From Sanghuangporus weigelae (Eukaryota; Basidiomycota; Agaricomycetes; Hymenochaetales; Hymenochaetaceae), in the NCBI GenBank assembly GCA_033182465.1, contig CP137320.1, forward strand, positions 2,480,001 to 2,544,000: a stretch of DNA of 64,000 bases, read 5' to 3'. Below are positions 22,693 to 35,326 of the stretch, piece after piece. Made by a program: the position numbers and the translations under genes. Every line of letters starts with the position of its first letter. Position 1 is the stretch's first letter. A model generated the notes under the pieces. The model was not told the DNA's origin and ran no database searches. It saw only the letters and a program-made list of their open reading frames with translations.

Positions 22693-23900
22693 TCAGAAAT
22701 CATGCTCAAGCGGGTCCCTCTGTCGTCCACCAGCAGCAACATCCGGTACATCAGGAACAGCGCTCCCATTCCCATTCCCCACTCCGTCCACTCGCCTCTC
22801 GCCGTACAGCCCTCCCTCGGGGTCTTCAGGGAAGCCAGACCCGTCATCCAACGACGTCGCGCTGCTCCGCCGATCAAAGTCCGGTCCATCCTGCTCCGCC
22901 CCGCCCACAGTCGAGTGGTTCTTCTTCTTCGACTTGCGGTGCTTCTTCGGCGCAGGCGCGTTATACGCGTCCTCCGTCCGCGCCCACCTGTCCTTCTTCG
23001 ATTTCTTCTTCTTCTTCGCCCCCACTGCCGTCGCCGTCATCTCCATCGGGAGCGTGTCTTCGAAATTGGCGGGATAGTGCCAGCGCCCGCCGCTGCTGCC
23101 GCCCCCACCTCCGCCCGAGATAGTGGAAGAATCAAGGCTGCCATTACTCCTCCGCATGCTGTCCCTCTCGCGCTGTCCATAGTACCTCTCCTCGCCTTCA
23201 TCCCAAAGCCTCTCCTGCTGCTGCTGTCGGTTCTCCCTTCGCGAGCGCGCATCAGGACCCAGCACAGACGAGCTGTCCTGTCGGCCATCGGGTATCTCGC
23301 CCTCGGCGTATTCCTGTCCCTCGAAGACGCTGTGCGGGAGCCGGTCGTTGTACCGACTGGCCCACTGGCTGCGCTTCTTGTCGCGCTCGATCTTGGTCGT
23401 GTCGACCAGCCCGTAGCGCTGTGCCCATTTGGGCGTCCGGCGGTGGTTCTTGTTGTTACGGACGTTCTATCAGATGGAGCGTCAGTGTACTGCTAAGTGA
23501 TGAAGCTAGAAGATAACGATGGTGATGATGCGTACTTGGATGTAAAAGTTATGAAAATGTCCTGCGTCAATCCCATCAACTCATCAGCTCTGCAGTTCGA
23601 GAAAAGACGCACTGCTACTGACCTGGAATGTACCCACAAATCGTAAGGAACAAATTCAGCCAAAAGTCCTTCCCGAACCCAAATCGCGCCGCGACGGCTA
23701 CATGAATGACATCAAGAGTCAGCCCTCAGCATCTCTCAACTTCTTCACGACAAGGATAACCCAAACCAGCATAGAAGAGAAAGCGAACGAGAGAAGTACT
23801 GACCCATAGGCGGGAAGAGCGTCCCGAATATGAAGAGGACGACGGCGTAGCCATGATGTCGTTTAGGCTTCAGATCCACCTTCCCACCATTGTACGACAT
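22693..23900 (-). CDS. Pmp3-domain small membrane protein with long basic C-terminal tail
   Basis: Four exons (23804-23900, 23623-23697, 23536-23561, 22693-23466) give 323 residues. Residues ~1-70 form a Pmp3/UPF0057 domain: two membrane helices with VVLFIFGTLFPPMAVAARFG, FGKDFWLNLFLTICGYIPGH and FHNFYIQNVRNNKNHRRTPK. Pmp3 proteins are normally 50-60 residues long, act at the plasma membrane and affect membrane potential and salt tolerance. Here a ~250-residue hydrophilic tail follows: WAQRYGLVDTTKIERDKKRS, a Gln run, a Gly run, and the Lys clusters AKKKKKSKKDRW and PKKHRKSKKKNH. The tail is presumably cytosolic. Extended Pmp3 proteins occur in filamentous fungi, and the job of the tail is unknown to me. 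Confidence 0.85.
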
Positions 23901-24363
23901 TCCTTTTTCTTGATGGTAGTAGATGAGGGCTTAGAACAAGATGGTGAAGATGTGAGCGAGAGCCAAGAGAGGAGTGACTTGGCAGAGTAAATGATGGTGG
24001 ACAGGAACAAGGTTGGTTGGTTGCTTGAATTGCTGCGCTCGTGCCGCCTCTTTCCTTTCACGTTGATGATCATTTCTCGTGCGCTCGTGAGCCGTGGATT
24101 TCGCTAATCATTCGCATCACAATAAAGCGTAAATACAGTATTAAGCAAGCGAACAATGCTGAAGGCCAGTGCACACTTCAAAAATTTCTTGCTCTATACA
24201 AGCTTTACACATGGATTTATAAAATTAATGACGAAGAAAAGAATCCTCGGCCCGTGCACCTCGCCCGGTACCTGTGGCCTCAGAGATGAACCTAGATGAA
24301 CTCGAACATACCAGCAATCACACAAACAGTCCCACATACAACACAACGGTAAAGGAGTATAAC
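23901..24363. other. Intergenic, upstream of the Pmp3-domain gene
   Basis: AT-rich sequence holding the minus-strand promoter. Only short ORFs occur and none has splice-compatible partners. Confidence 0.45.
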
Positions 24364-24575
24364 CTAGGCTGTGAATCCTTTCGACCTGAAGCCGGTTCCG
24401 AATGCGCTGGCAAGTGTATCATTCCTCCTGGTACCTGAGCAAAAATGGCAACCAATATTAAGAAACGAAAGCATTGAATGTTAAGGGGAAGAACGGAGGT
24501 AGGTAGGGCGAGGATAAAAACGAAAGTGTTTGAGGTTGAGGATATATAAAATGTTTATTTACTTTGTAACGGCAT
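24364..24575 (-). CDS. Possible 27-residue microprotein gene
   Basis: A 13-nt first exon (24563-24575, ATG in minus context) can join 24364-24434 across a 128-nt GT-AG intron, giving a 27-residue peptide that begins MPLQSTRRNDTL and ends GFRSKGFTA before TAG. The second exon looks protein-like and its acceptor (TTTTTGCTCAG) is strong. The peptide is polar and basic with no membrane segment. I do not recognise it. Chance is a real possibility for so short a frame, and transcript or conservation data are lacking. Confidence 0.3.
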
Positions 24576-24853
24576 CCCGCGTGTCCCCGTCCGTTTTCTT
24601 CCCTACTACTCGTAATTCTCGCCTGAAGTTATTTGGCCGCACGTCGAAAGAGAACAGAACGCAAGTTTCGAGGTGTGTATTATATTATGTTATGATTTTG
24701 ATGGTAGAGCGAAGCCCACGCACAGACCAGGTGGTCAGTGCGTACTTCAGGCTCTCGACTCTCTTTCCGTCCTTCACTCGACCTTTCTGAATTCCGGTTT
24801 TTATTGTGGTTTGGTGATGGCAGGGCTTCGTAGAGGAATTCAAGTTCATATAG

Positions 24854-27052
24854 ATGAACGACGGTGGCTCCGTTCAAGAGCAGCATGAAGGGCACCACGG
24901 ACTGGATTTCCTCAATCTCGAGAATGGTCAACTAGGCGGTGACGGATCTGCCACTATCCAAGCCGACGGAAGTGTCAATGACGCTGGTACTAACGGGGAT
25001 CAATTCACTGTGGATGAGGTCCTCGAGCGGGAGTTGGTTGCTTTACTTAGCCAAGCGACTCAGAACAGCCCGCACACGACTGTCCATTCTGGAACTGCAA
25101 CTTCTGAGACTGCTTCGCCTGAGCTCACTGGAGAGAACGTTCACGAACATCATGCGGCGGCAGACGAACAGCTACTTCAGCCTCACGAGCAGCATCTTTC
25201 TGGTTTGGCTGCTGTCCTGCAAGCAGCGCAAGCTATGCAGACTCATGGAGCTGTGAAGGATACACCTGCATTCCACCCACTCAATACCGACTCTACGCAA
25301 AGCACAATGCCTCCTTCAGAAGGTGGAGGTGGAGAAGCCGCCGATGTTGCTAACGGAACCTCGACGGTGTTGAACAGCGACTTGTCAGATCTACTTGCGC
25401 ATCTCACAGCTCAGCTCGAACAAGACAATCAGCAGCATTCACCGCCAAATGCTCGCATGGATGATCCCGGCCGCTCTGCAGTGGAGCTGAATTCTGGTGG
25501 CATGGGCGTACCGCCAGAAAGTTTCAATTTTTTCTCTTCGGGTCAGCACGTCTCTCTGTCTTCAGCAATCCCAGGACCCCCATCCGGCCAAACCCCATAC
25601 TACAATGGCGCCTTCGGCGCGTCTTTCCAGCAATCTCAGTTTCAGACTCCCGGCGCAGGTCCGAGCACGACAAGCGGTAGCACACCCACTTCCCAAAATG
25701 ACGACTCCAGATCGAAGGGAACTGGTTCAAAAGGCAAAGATAAAAGTAAACAGAAGCCTCGAGACGAACGTCCGCGTACATTACACGTGTGCGAGCTCTG
25801 CGAGAAGTCTTTTAGGAGGAAGAGCGATCTGCTCAGGCATATGAGGACACATACTGGCGACAAGCCGTTCATGTGTCCACACCAAGGATGCGGGAAGACG
25901 TTCATCCAGGTGACTACTTACAGTCTTTGCCTAAAAAAAATTGGTTATACTCATACATATCCGATATCCAATCCAGCGCTCAGCCCTTCATGTCCACCTA
26001 CGCGTTCACTCGGGGGAGAAACCCCACATGTGCGAATACCCTCTCTGCGGACGCACGTTCAGCGATTCAAGCAGTCTCGCGCGACATCGACGTACGCATA
26101 CCGGGAAACGACCGTACGCGTGCAAGTGGCCTGATTGCACGAAGATGTTCACGCGGCGCACGACACTCACGCAACATATGCGGACGCACGACCCGAATTG
26201 GGAGCCTGATCCTAACGTGTATGTTCTAATCGTCTTTGTATTCCTTTATTTCTTATTTAATGATTGCTTGTGGATTACAGACGGTATGATTTCAAGCCCA
26301 AAAAACGAAAGACAGATGGAGGCGAGGAGGAGGAGGTAGTATACGATGATGATGACGATGAGGAGGAGGAAGAGAATGTGATAGATCCAGCGCTTGAAGA
26401 ACCCGTCCGGACACTCGAGACTATCCTTTCACAAACTCAACCCAATCAAGATCAAAATCCCGCCCCGATCGCCCCTTCGTATCCTATGAATGGTAATCCC
26501 TACATGACCGCAGCTGCAACTGCAGACACGAATGGAACAGACGGAAACCCACAGCTCGTAGCGGCGATCAGCGCAGAGATCGCAGCAGCGATCGCTCAGG
26601 CGCAGGCACAGATACAAGCGGAGATGTTCGATGAGGACGGTGAAGATGACGATGATGGCGAGGAGAGTGACGAAGAGGATAGCAAGAGCTTAGTTGGGAA
26701 TATTGACACGGTTGATGGTTTGGGGATGAACGTGAGCGGGATACGAACTGAACCGCCAGTCCCGTCTCCTCCAGAGTCTACGACGACGACCCACCCGCCT
26801 TTCTCCGCTTCCGTCGCCTCGTCGAACCTGTCCTTCCCCGGAGCTCACGCTACGGAATCCGCTCTCTCCCAGTCTACACCCGCAATCCCGTCCAGCAACA
26901 CGAACGCGAGAGTCGGCTCCGACGAAGACATGGAAGAGGATGACTTCCCCGTCCCTCTTCGCGAACGTAAACCCAAGCCCACGAAGACCAAAGCCCCATC
27001 TACACGTACTTCTTCCGCAATACCTGTGACTGGAAACAAGCGCAAGAGATAG
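24854..27052 (+). CDS. Four-finger C2H2 transcription factor
   Basis: Three exons (24854-25909, 25977-26218, 26281-27052) give 689 residues. Four consecutive C2H2 zinc fingers span about residues 313-430: [60 protein letters not shown] and [20 protein letters not shown], with standard TGEKP-type linkers (HTGDKPF, HSGEKPH, HTGKRPY). The first intron splits finger 2. The ~310 residues before are Gln/Ser/His-rich with acidic patches. The C-terminal third has acidic runs ([29 protein letters not shown]), an Ala/Gln helix and a basic tail ending GNKRKR. It is presumably a sequence-specific nuclear regulator, but the target is unknown to me and I give no ortholog name. Confidence 0.92.
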
Positions 27053-27356
27053 CTCTAACAGACTTGTTTAGTCACTGTCCAATAAAATTCCTTAGGTATT
27101 TCTGAGTCGACGGACCGAGCCGGGCCTATGAGAGCTCTCGGTGCTCCGGAGGGGCGTGATTGATCCGCTTTACGTAAAGGGACAGTATTGAGATTCGTGT
27201 GTTGCCGATTCTTCCCGTACCCGTTGCTTCCTACATACATACATACATATCTACTGCTTATTTCAGCTCGACTGTGCTCTCTTTCCTCTCTTCTGCTTTT
27301 CGATTGTTCGACGACTTGGAAGAAGAAAGCTATAAATTGAACGAAACGAACGAGAG

Positions 27357-28867
27357 ATGGCTGAAGAGGCTCCAAGCACTGACATCATCACTCTCACCAG
27401 GTATGTTATGCGCATATATCCATCCATTATTTCGTATTGGGTAGAAATTGAGATGTTGAGCTGATGGGATTTATCTGATGATCGTTGACGGGCTTGTGAA
27501 GACATATCCTGAGCGATCAGCTTCGCCTTGGTCCTGCTGCGACGGGTGACTTGACGCTCCTCCTCACCGCGATCCAGACAACGTCGAAATTCATCGCGAC
27601 GAATGTCAGGAAGGCGCGACTCATCAACCTGTAAGTCTCATCCCGAATTCTTTCTTCCCCGTATCTCCTCACACATAATCATTGCCAGGATTGGCCTGGC
27701 GGGGGAGTTGAACGTCCAAGGCGAAGAACAAAAGAAGCTCGACGTCCTCTCGAACGACATCATGGTCAACTCCCTCCGCGCCTCGCGCAAGACGTCCGTA
27801 CTGGTATCGGAGGAGCTCGACGATGCGGTTATCATCGACGATACGCACCGCGGCAAGTACTGCGTCGTCTTTGACCCGCTTGACGGCTCGAGCAATATCG
27901 ACGCTGGTGTGAACATTGGTACGATTTTCGGAGTGTATAAAGCCGTGCGTAGATTTAGATTTACTTCTTTTCGCGGTTCCCAGTCCTTTTCTGACGCTAA
28001 TACGATTATTGTATATAGCACTCGGAAACGGGAGACATCTCAGACGTCTTACGACCGGGGCGAGAAATGGTCGCAGCAGGTTACACCATGTAAATCATTC
28101 GCCCGTCCCTCGTGTCTCATTCAAGCGGATCCTGGGTTTGGCTGACCTGATTATAGGTACGGCTCGTCGTGCAATCTGGTACTATCGACCGGGGATGGCG
28201 TGAACGGCTACACGCTCGACGCCGCTCTTGGAGAGTTCATTCTCACCCATCCAGACGTACGTACTCGCGTCGCTTTTCTTTCTATTCTGTAGTACTCTTT
28301 CCCCCTCGTGTCCCGTGTTATCCTATCCTGTACCGAATCCATATTCACGTTTTCCGCTCCCCTTCCCTTCCGTCTCACGTGCATGTGATTAACTTAACCT
28401 TTATCCGCCCGATTCCCTTTTCCATCTCATCTCATCCCATCTCATCTATTAAACCACAGATTAAAATCCCGCCCCGCGGCAAGATCTACTCCTTCAACGA
28501 GGGAAACTCAACCTACTTCTACCCACCCGTCATCAACTACCTCAACTCCATCAAGTACCCCCCAGCGGGCAAGTCGCCCTACAGCGCGCGGTACATCGGG
28601 TCGATGGTCGCCGACGTGCACCGCACGCTCCTCTACGGCGGGATCTTCGGCTACCCGGACGACAAGAAGAGCAAGAGCGGGAAGCTGAGGCTGCTGTACG
28701 AGGCGTTCCCGATGGCGTTCCTGACGGAGCAGGCGGGCGGGCTCGCTACGACGGGAAGAGGGCGCATCCTGGACGTGGAGCCGAAGAGCATTCATGAACG
28801 ATGCCCTGTCTTCCTTGGAAGTCGGGATGATGTGAATGATTTGCTCAAGTTCTTCCAGGAGAAGTGA
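27357..28867 (+). CDS. FBP1: Fructose-1,6-bisphosphatase
   Basis: Cytosolic gluconeogenic enzyme hydrolysing fructose-1,6-bisphosphate. Six exons (27357-27400, 27502-27630, 27689-27944, 28019-28089, 28157-28256, 28460-28867) give 335 residues, all in phase and normal for the family. Signatures: DILS-like start [37 protein letters not shown], metal site [56 protein letters not shown], the substrate loop [17 protein letters not shown] and the C-terminal [16 protein letters not shown]. The last intron (28257-28459, 203 nt) is long for this genome. A short N-terminus ([15 protein letters not shown]) lacks the N-terminal proline used for degradation in yeast. Confidence 0.97.
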
Positions 28868-28897
28868 ACGTGTTGGAGTGATATGAGAGTGGCAAGT

Positions 28898-28926
28898 GTG
28901 GAGTGTGGAGTGTGGAGTGTGGATGT
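28898..28926. repeat. (GGAGTGT)n tandem repeat after FBP1
   Basis: About four copies of a 7-nt unit lie about 30 bp beyond the fructose-bisphosphatase stop codon, within its 3' UTR. Confidence 0.85.
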
Positions 28927-29137
28927 GGATGGATCATGATATTGATACGATTATATGCAGAGATTATTCATGTATCTAGACATGAATTCGAAAACATTCA
29001 TGATTGTATGTCTTCTCGCTGTTGGTCGCGAAAGAAACATCTGCCGACTCATCCTATACCGTCATTCACGACAAAAATTGGATCTAAGCACATATACACG
29101 TACTTAACATCATATACCTAAAAATGAAATGACCTTA

Positions 29138-30927
29138 CTATTTCACAAACACGCCCTTCTCTTCAAGCTGTACAACAGCAGCATCGACATCCTTCAAGAC
29201 GTCGTGAGACCACACGTCGTCCCACTTCTCTTCCAGATCTGTCCGAATCCCTTCTTTGGTTGCCCCGCTCGGTCCGAGGCAATCGTAAACCAGGCCCATC
29301 AGGGTGCTCTGAGTGAGGACCATGTTTGCGCGCGGACGACGGACAGTATCATATGCTTTCAATACTTCCTGTGATTCATACAAAACCAAACAGAGTAAGA
29401 AAAGGGAACGAGAAGAAAGAGAGTAAAGAAGTGTGTACATACTTCGACGTTCTCCGCAGTCGTCTGCGAGAGCGCCAACAGCTTCACGAGCACAAGCGCG
29501 TCCTCGAGCGCCTGTCCCGCGCCCGCTCCAAGGTAAGGAAGCATCGCATGCGCCGAGTCGCCCACAAGTGCGACTCTTCCTCTTATAAAACTGTCCAGCG
29601 GTGGGTCGACAGCATGAATGGACCATACGCTCGGAGAGGATATACATCCGAGAAGTAAGCGAACGTCCTCGGACCAGCCTTCATATGTTGCGAGGAGCTC
29701 TTCGGTGCTCCGTGGTGCGACCCATGGTGTACCTGGTGGGAGGGGTTTACCGTCCCATGGAATGGAGGAGTCATAGCTGAAGGCGACAACGTTGATGACC
29801 GTGCCACCTTTGATGGGGAAAGTGAGGATGTGCTACGATTCGAGAAGAGTGGTTAATTGATCAGATTTTGCAACACCCGGGTGATGGAGGCAAGAGGGAA
29901 AGAACCTTGCAATCCCCGATAAAACAGTGTAATCTATCACTCAAATCAATCTTCACACCGAGGCTCTTCAGCTGCTCGACGGGAACTAGTCCACGATACG
30001 CAGTATAGTTAGTGAATTTCACGCGGAGAATCCTGGATGTCGGGGGTGCCTTCAAATCTCCTTCCGTCCCACCTACATCCGGATTACCATTCGCAGACCC
30101 ACTGGTAACTCCCTCCGTGAAAGCTGTCTCCCCTTCAAGGACATACGTGCGCACAATGGAACGGACACCATCCGCACCAACGACGACATCTGCTTCTGCC
30201 GATGTGCCGTCCGAGAAGATTACTTGCACGCGTCCGGAGGGAAGTGCACGAATACCGATGCAGCGTTTCTTACAATGTATCTTTGAAGGGTCAACGAGAT
30301 GAATGAGAGCCTCGATGAACGTCACCCTGCATACCAAGATAATGAATTGGAATGCTATAACGGCATGTGCAATATGCGTACCTGTGGATGCCTAAGCCAT
30401 CGTCCTCGGGTCCGACAGGGTACTAGAATAACAACCATTCACTTCATCAGCAACCGAGGGGGAACAACCGAGGGATAAACGCCAAATGTGAAACGCACGT
30501 CGTAAATGACCTCTTGATCTCCAGTACCAAAGAGGAACCGGAACAGACGAGGAGCAGGCTTTTCTGGAAAGACACTATCCACGACTTCTTCGAGTATATT
30601 GAGCTCCTTGAGCACTCGGACGGCATTCGGACCTGTGGGGGTGCATAGCTCTATCTCAGAATAGCTGCTCCACTGTTCATTGAGGGGAAAGCACACCTAA
30701 ACCGACGCCTGCGCCGATCTCGCCCAGCTTCGTCTTCGAGCAATTGTCGTCCCCGTCAAGACAATACATGCAGATGGAACGGAAGCAAAGCTTACTGCAG
30801 ATTCGTAGATGTCTACGTCCAGCCCTGCTCTAATCAAGCCAATAGCTGCAGCTAAACCACATACCCCACCGCCGATGATGGCAACTTTGAGCGGTCTTTT
30901 GTGTCCATTCGTACCTGCTGTATCCAT
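29138..30927 (-). CDS. FAD-dependent monooxygenase (salicylate hydroxylase-like)
   Basis: Flavoprotein hydroxylase of the PHBH/salicylate-1-monooxygenase group, using NAD(P)H and O2 on an aromatic or related substrate that I cannot name. Seven exons (30796-30927, 30697-30733, 30499-30632, 30382-30422, 29906-30326, 29443-29832, 29138-29368) give 461 residues, all in phase. Motifs: Rossmann GxGxxG as VAIIGGGVCGLAAAIGLIRA, EIGAGVGLGPNAVRVLKEL, the DG motif VVGADGVRSIVRTYV, and the flavin-phosphate GD motif LVGDSAHAMLPYLGAGAGQA with LEDALVL. Exons 2 and 4 are small (37 and 41 nt). No signal peptide is seen, so it is likely cytosolic. No partner biosynthetic genes lie nearby. Confidence 0.93.
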
Positions 30928-31856
30928 GATCTCTCTCCCTGTCAGAGTTCCGGGCTATAAACCGTCCTCCCTGAGAGAGAAAGATCGGAGGCATGAGACA
31001 GGTCGCCGTACTTATACCCACGTTATTGCCATGTCAATTCTATACATAGCAGAATCGAGACAAGCCGAAGAGAGAGGGGAACAGAAAGCCACTCGGCAGG
31101 CCCTGCAAAGATATTCCAGAACCAGAGCGCAAAGAGAAGCACCAATACAGTCCTCCAGAAATAGCTAAGCCGAGAGAAAATACAGAGTAACAACTGACTC
31201 CGTTTAGCAAGACGTAGATAAACCAGGACTCGGGAGCGATCGCGATAGATTGAGGTCACCAGGCCATAGGTTTATGCCAAGCCAAACCACTTCTTCGACG
31301 ATAAGTAACCAGTCAAAGGATCCTTCCACAGGTAGAGGCATACGACGACTCCATTCTATCGATATTAAATGCAGTCCAGACTAGTTATGTCCGCTTTCAC
31401 ATCGTTTGATATTCTTTCATCCGTTTGAGGCTGGCATTTCAAAGGTGACTTAATTACACCGTTTATCCTATGCTGCGGCGACGTAATACATGCCGAATCA
31501 GGAGGTAAGTTCGGACACGCTGGGACACGCTGGGACACGCTGGGACAAATGCTGTTTATAGCTGTGGCTAATTCAGAGTCTCCCATATCCATAAATAATG
31601 TTCCCCAGCAGGTGGACTGTAGGGACACTCACAATTTGATAAAGTAATCCGGTGATGTCTCTACGCGGGGGATATTATAAGTGTTGCCACTTGAAATTGC
31701 AATCAGACCAAGTCCTGGTATTTTGTGTGGTCAATGGTCAATGGATGAGCGTTGCGTTGAGAAAAAGTGATGTTATGACGCGTATTACTAAGCGACACTT
31801 CAAATTGGGCAAAATGATACACGCTGCACGTGCACTGTGTCTCTCCTCTAACGTTG
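30928..31856. other. Intergenic between FAD monooxygenase and RAD3
   Basis: A 0.93-kb region between divergent starts, holding both promoters. It contains a 10-bp tandem repeat (31513-31547). No supported exon is seen. Confidence 0.5.
31513..31547. repeat. 10-bp tandem repeat (GGACACGCTG)x3.5
   Basis: Three perfect copies plus half a copy in head-to-tail order, upstream of RAD3. Confidence 0.9.
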
Positions 31857-34800
31857 ATGAAGTTCTACATTGACGATCTTCCAGTATGCATCGTTATTTT
31901 CTTTTATATACAAGAGTTTGCTAAAAGAACCCTTGAAGATAATCTTCCCTTATGACCGGATATATCCAGGTATTTCATGTATCGACTGAGTTTGAATATG
32001 CCTAAGGATTTGTGGTTGCAGAGCAATACCAGTACATGTGCGATCTCAAGCGCACGCTTGATGCCCAGGTTGGCATGTTGAACTACGTGATTATCTCTTC
32101 TGGTATTCACTGTCGGAATTAGGGGCACTGTGTGCTTGAGATGCCATCGGGGACAGGAAAAACGGTGTCATTGTTGTCGTTGATCGTGTCTTACCAACAG
32201 GTGCGTCAAGATACTGTGCAACTTGTCAGCCCGCTGATAGCACCTCGCTTAGTTCTACCCTACGAAAAGGAAATTGATTTACTGCTCTCGTACTGTACCT
32301 GAAATTGAGAAAGCCCTCGCCGAGCTAAAGCGTCTTCTGGATTACCGAGCACAACACGCGGAAACGGAGGAAGAAAGGGAGAAGGAAAGACGGTTCACGG
32401 GATTGGGACTTACGAGTAGGAAGAATTTGTGTCTACATCCAGAGGTACGTTCTCATAATTTGTCCATATACACCCTGACAATAAGCCATCATTGTTAAGG
32501 TATCAAAGGAGAGGAAAGGAATTGTCGTGGATGCACGTTGCAGGGACCTTACATCCTCAGCTACAATGGAGAAGGCACGAAATAATCCGGGATCTGTGCC
32601 TACCTGTTCCTTTCACGATGTGCGTCATATTTCCCATTACAATACCGTGAGATGCTGATTTCTTTTTGCATAGAACTTGGAAGACCTTGAACCGGGAAAT
32701 CTTATACCACCCGGTATCCATACACTTGCAGATGTTCTTCAATATGGCCGGGACAAGGGAACGTGCCCGTATTTTACCGTTCGAAGAATGGTAAGATCAA
32801 GTCTAGTTCCATTGTTCGGGTTTTTACACTTCTTGCAGATGGCTTTCGTTGATGTTATAATCTATTCATTCCATTACCTTCTCGATCCGAAAGTTGCGGA
32901 ACAGGTGTCGAAGGACATCTCAAAAGATGCTATTGTCGTTTTCGATGAAGCTCATAATATCGGTAAGCGCAGGCCCCGCACAGGATATTCTATGATATGT
33001 AATGCTTTTGAGCAGATAATGTCTGTCTCGAATCGCTTAGTATTGATTTGACTCGACCAATGCTTGATTCTGCCGCAAGAAGCGTAATTAGGCTGGGCGA
33101 GAAGGTAGAAGAGTACGCGGGGGTTGTTATTCCACATGATGAGGCTTGATCTAAAATTTTCTTTTCAATAGGATCAAGATCAATGATGCCTCGCGGTTGC
33201 AAGATGAATATGCGAAGCTCGTAGAAGGCTTGCAGGAGGCGGACGAAGCTCGGCAAGAAGATATGATCATGGCAAACCCAGGTCCGTCCATTCTGACTAT
33301 ACCGTTTTGGATGACCTTCAAAACAATTTTAAAGTTTTGCCGGATGATCTTCTGAAAGAAGCCGTGCCGGGGAACATCAGGAAGGCGGAGCATTTCGTTG
33401 CATTCTTGAAGCGCCTCGTCGAATATCTGAAAACCCGTATGCGAGTGCTTCATGTCGTTGCAGAAACACCCCTATCTTTTCTGCAGCATTTGAAAGACAT
33501 CACCTTCATTGAGAGACGGCCTCTACGGTATGGACTTCTAATGACTGTATCTCATAAGTCTGTGTTCTTCTGACACTCGTCTAGATTCTGTGCGGAACGG
33601 CTGCAATCACTGGTTCGTACTTTAGAACTTACGAATTTGGACGAGTACGCTCCTCTTCAGAAGGTTGCGAACTTTGCTACTTTGGTGGCTACCTACGAAA
33701 AGGGCAAGAGTTCTTATGAACTGATGTAGGAGGCGCCCGTCACACTAACTTGCAACTAGGGTTTCTGCTTATACTCGAGCCGTTTGAAACGGACAATGCG
33801 ACGGTGCCGAACCCAATTTTCCGTTTTACGTATGTTCTATTTACGGCACTTATGGTCGCCTGCGATCAGTTGATCCTTGGCACGTTTGAAGATGTTTGGA
33901 TCCTTCCCTTGCTATTGCTCCAGTTTTCGAGCGCTTCAGCAGTGTCGTGATTACTTCTGGGACCATATCGCCATTAGACATGTATCCAAAAATGCTGCAA
34001 TTTACACCTGTGGTCCAGGAAACGTATGCAATGACTCTGACCCGTAATTCATTTCTTCCTCTCGTGAGTGTCATTGTTCCGGAAACTGTGTTTATTCGCG
34101 CTCCATCTATCTGTTGCTCTTATTACATCTTACTTACGATAATCAACGCCTTTTCTTCAGGTCATCACGCGCGGCAGCGACCAAGTAGCAATCAGTTCCC
34201 GGTTCGAAGTCCGAAATGACCCTGCAGTCGTCCGAAACTTTGGAGCCATTCTAGTCGAATACAGCAAAATCGTTCCGGATGGCATTGCCGCATTCTTCCC
34301 GAGTTATTTGTACATGGAATCGATAGTAGCGGCATGGAATGACATGGGAATTCTGAACGAAGTGTGGAAGCACAAGCTCATTTTCGTCGAAACACCTGAT
34401 GCCAACGAGACGAGCATTGCTTTGGAGAACTATAGAAGAGTGGATACACTCCAATCTTGTAGCTTCGACCCCGTGACTAACGAGCTTCTGTGTTTCTAGG
34501 CTTGCAATAATGGCCGGGGAGCAGTGCTGCTCTCTGTCGCTCGTGGCAAGGTATCGGAAGGGATTGATTTTGATCACAACTATGGACGAGCTGTCATTAT
34601 GTTCGGGTGTGTCTGAGACATGATTCATGCCGGAAGAACAAGGGTGCTCAAGTTTGCGGCATTTTCAGGGTTCCGTACCAGTACACGGAGAGCCGAATAC
34701 TCAAGGTCCGTCCGAATTTTTTTCGCATTGCTGGTTCGGAGCAAACAGCAGTCTAATCGATCCCCACCATCAGGCCAGACTAGAATACTTGCGTGATGCC

Positions 34801-35326
34801 TATCGGATACGAGAATCTGAGTTTCTTGGCTTTGACGCAATACGGCAGGCGGCACAATGTGTGGGCCGTGTTCTACGTGGGAAGACCGACTGGGGGCTGA
34901 TGGTTTTTGCAGACAAGGTGAGTGGTGGAAGCATGAGATTGAGTACAACGACCACTTGGCTGATCACTGGTATTCAATTAGCGATACGCCCGAGCGGATA
35001 AACGCGCAAAGCTGCCGCGTTGGATAAACCAGTATATCACAGAGACCGCTGCTAACTTGTCCACGGACATGGCGTTGGTGCTGTCAAAGTTATTCATGCG
35101 TCAGATCTCGCAGCCACACCCCGAGGATTCGACCGGCATTTCGCTTTGGACAGTCGACGATATCAAGAAGGCACAAGAAAAACAACGGGCTCTTGAGCTG
35201 GAACAGATGCCAGCGGTCGCAGATGCTGATGTGCCAGCCTTCGATGCACCTATGGACATCGACGACGAGTATGGGACTGGCGGTCTAGATGATGATGTCC
35301 TTAGAGAGGTGGATCTGGACGTGTAG
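31857..35326 (+). CDS. RAD3: TFIIH 5'-3' DNA helicase Rad3/XPD
   Basis: ATP-dependent helicase of TFIIH, needed for nucleotide-excision repair. Nineteen exons give 802 residues: 31857-31883, 31939-31969, 32022-32068, 32123-32200, 32253-32444, 32500-32619, 32674-32790, 32839-32962, 33016-33112, 33172-33281, 33335-33527, 33585-33703, 33760-33829, 33892-34063, 34161-34439, 34500-34606, 34669-34705, 34774-34917, 34982-35326; all phases agree. Motifs: [20 protein letters not shown], Walker [21 protein letters not shown], the Fe-S cysteine region ([38 protein letters not shown]), DEAH box [68 protein letters not shown] and [20 protein letters not shown]. The intron 33704-33759 begins with GC. This is by far the most intron-dense gene in the window. 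Confidence 0.97.
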
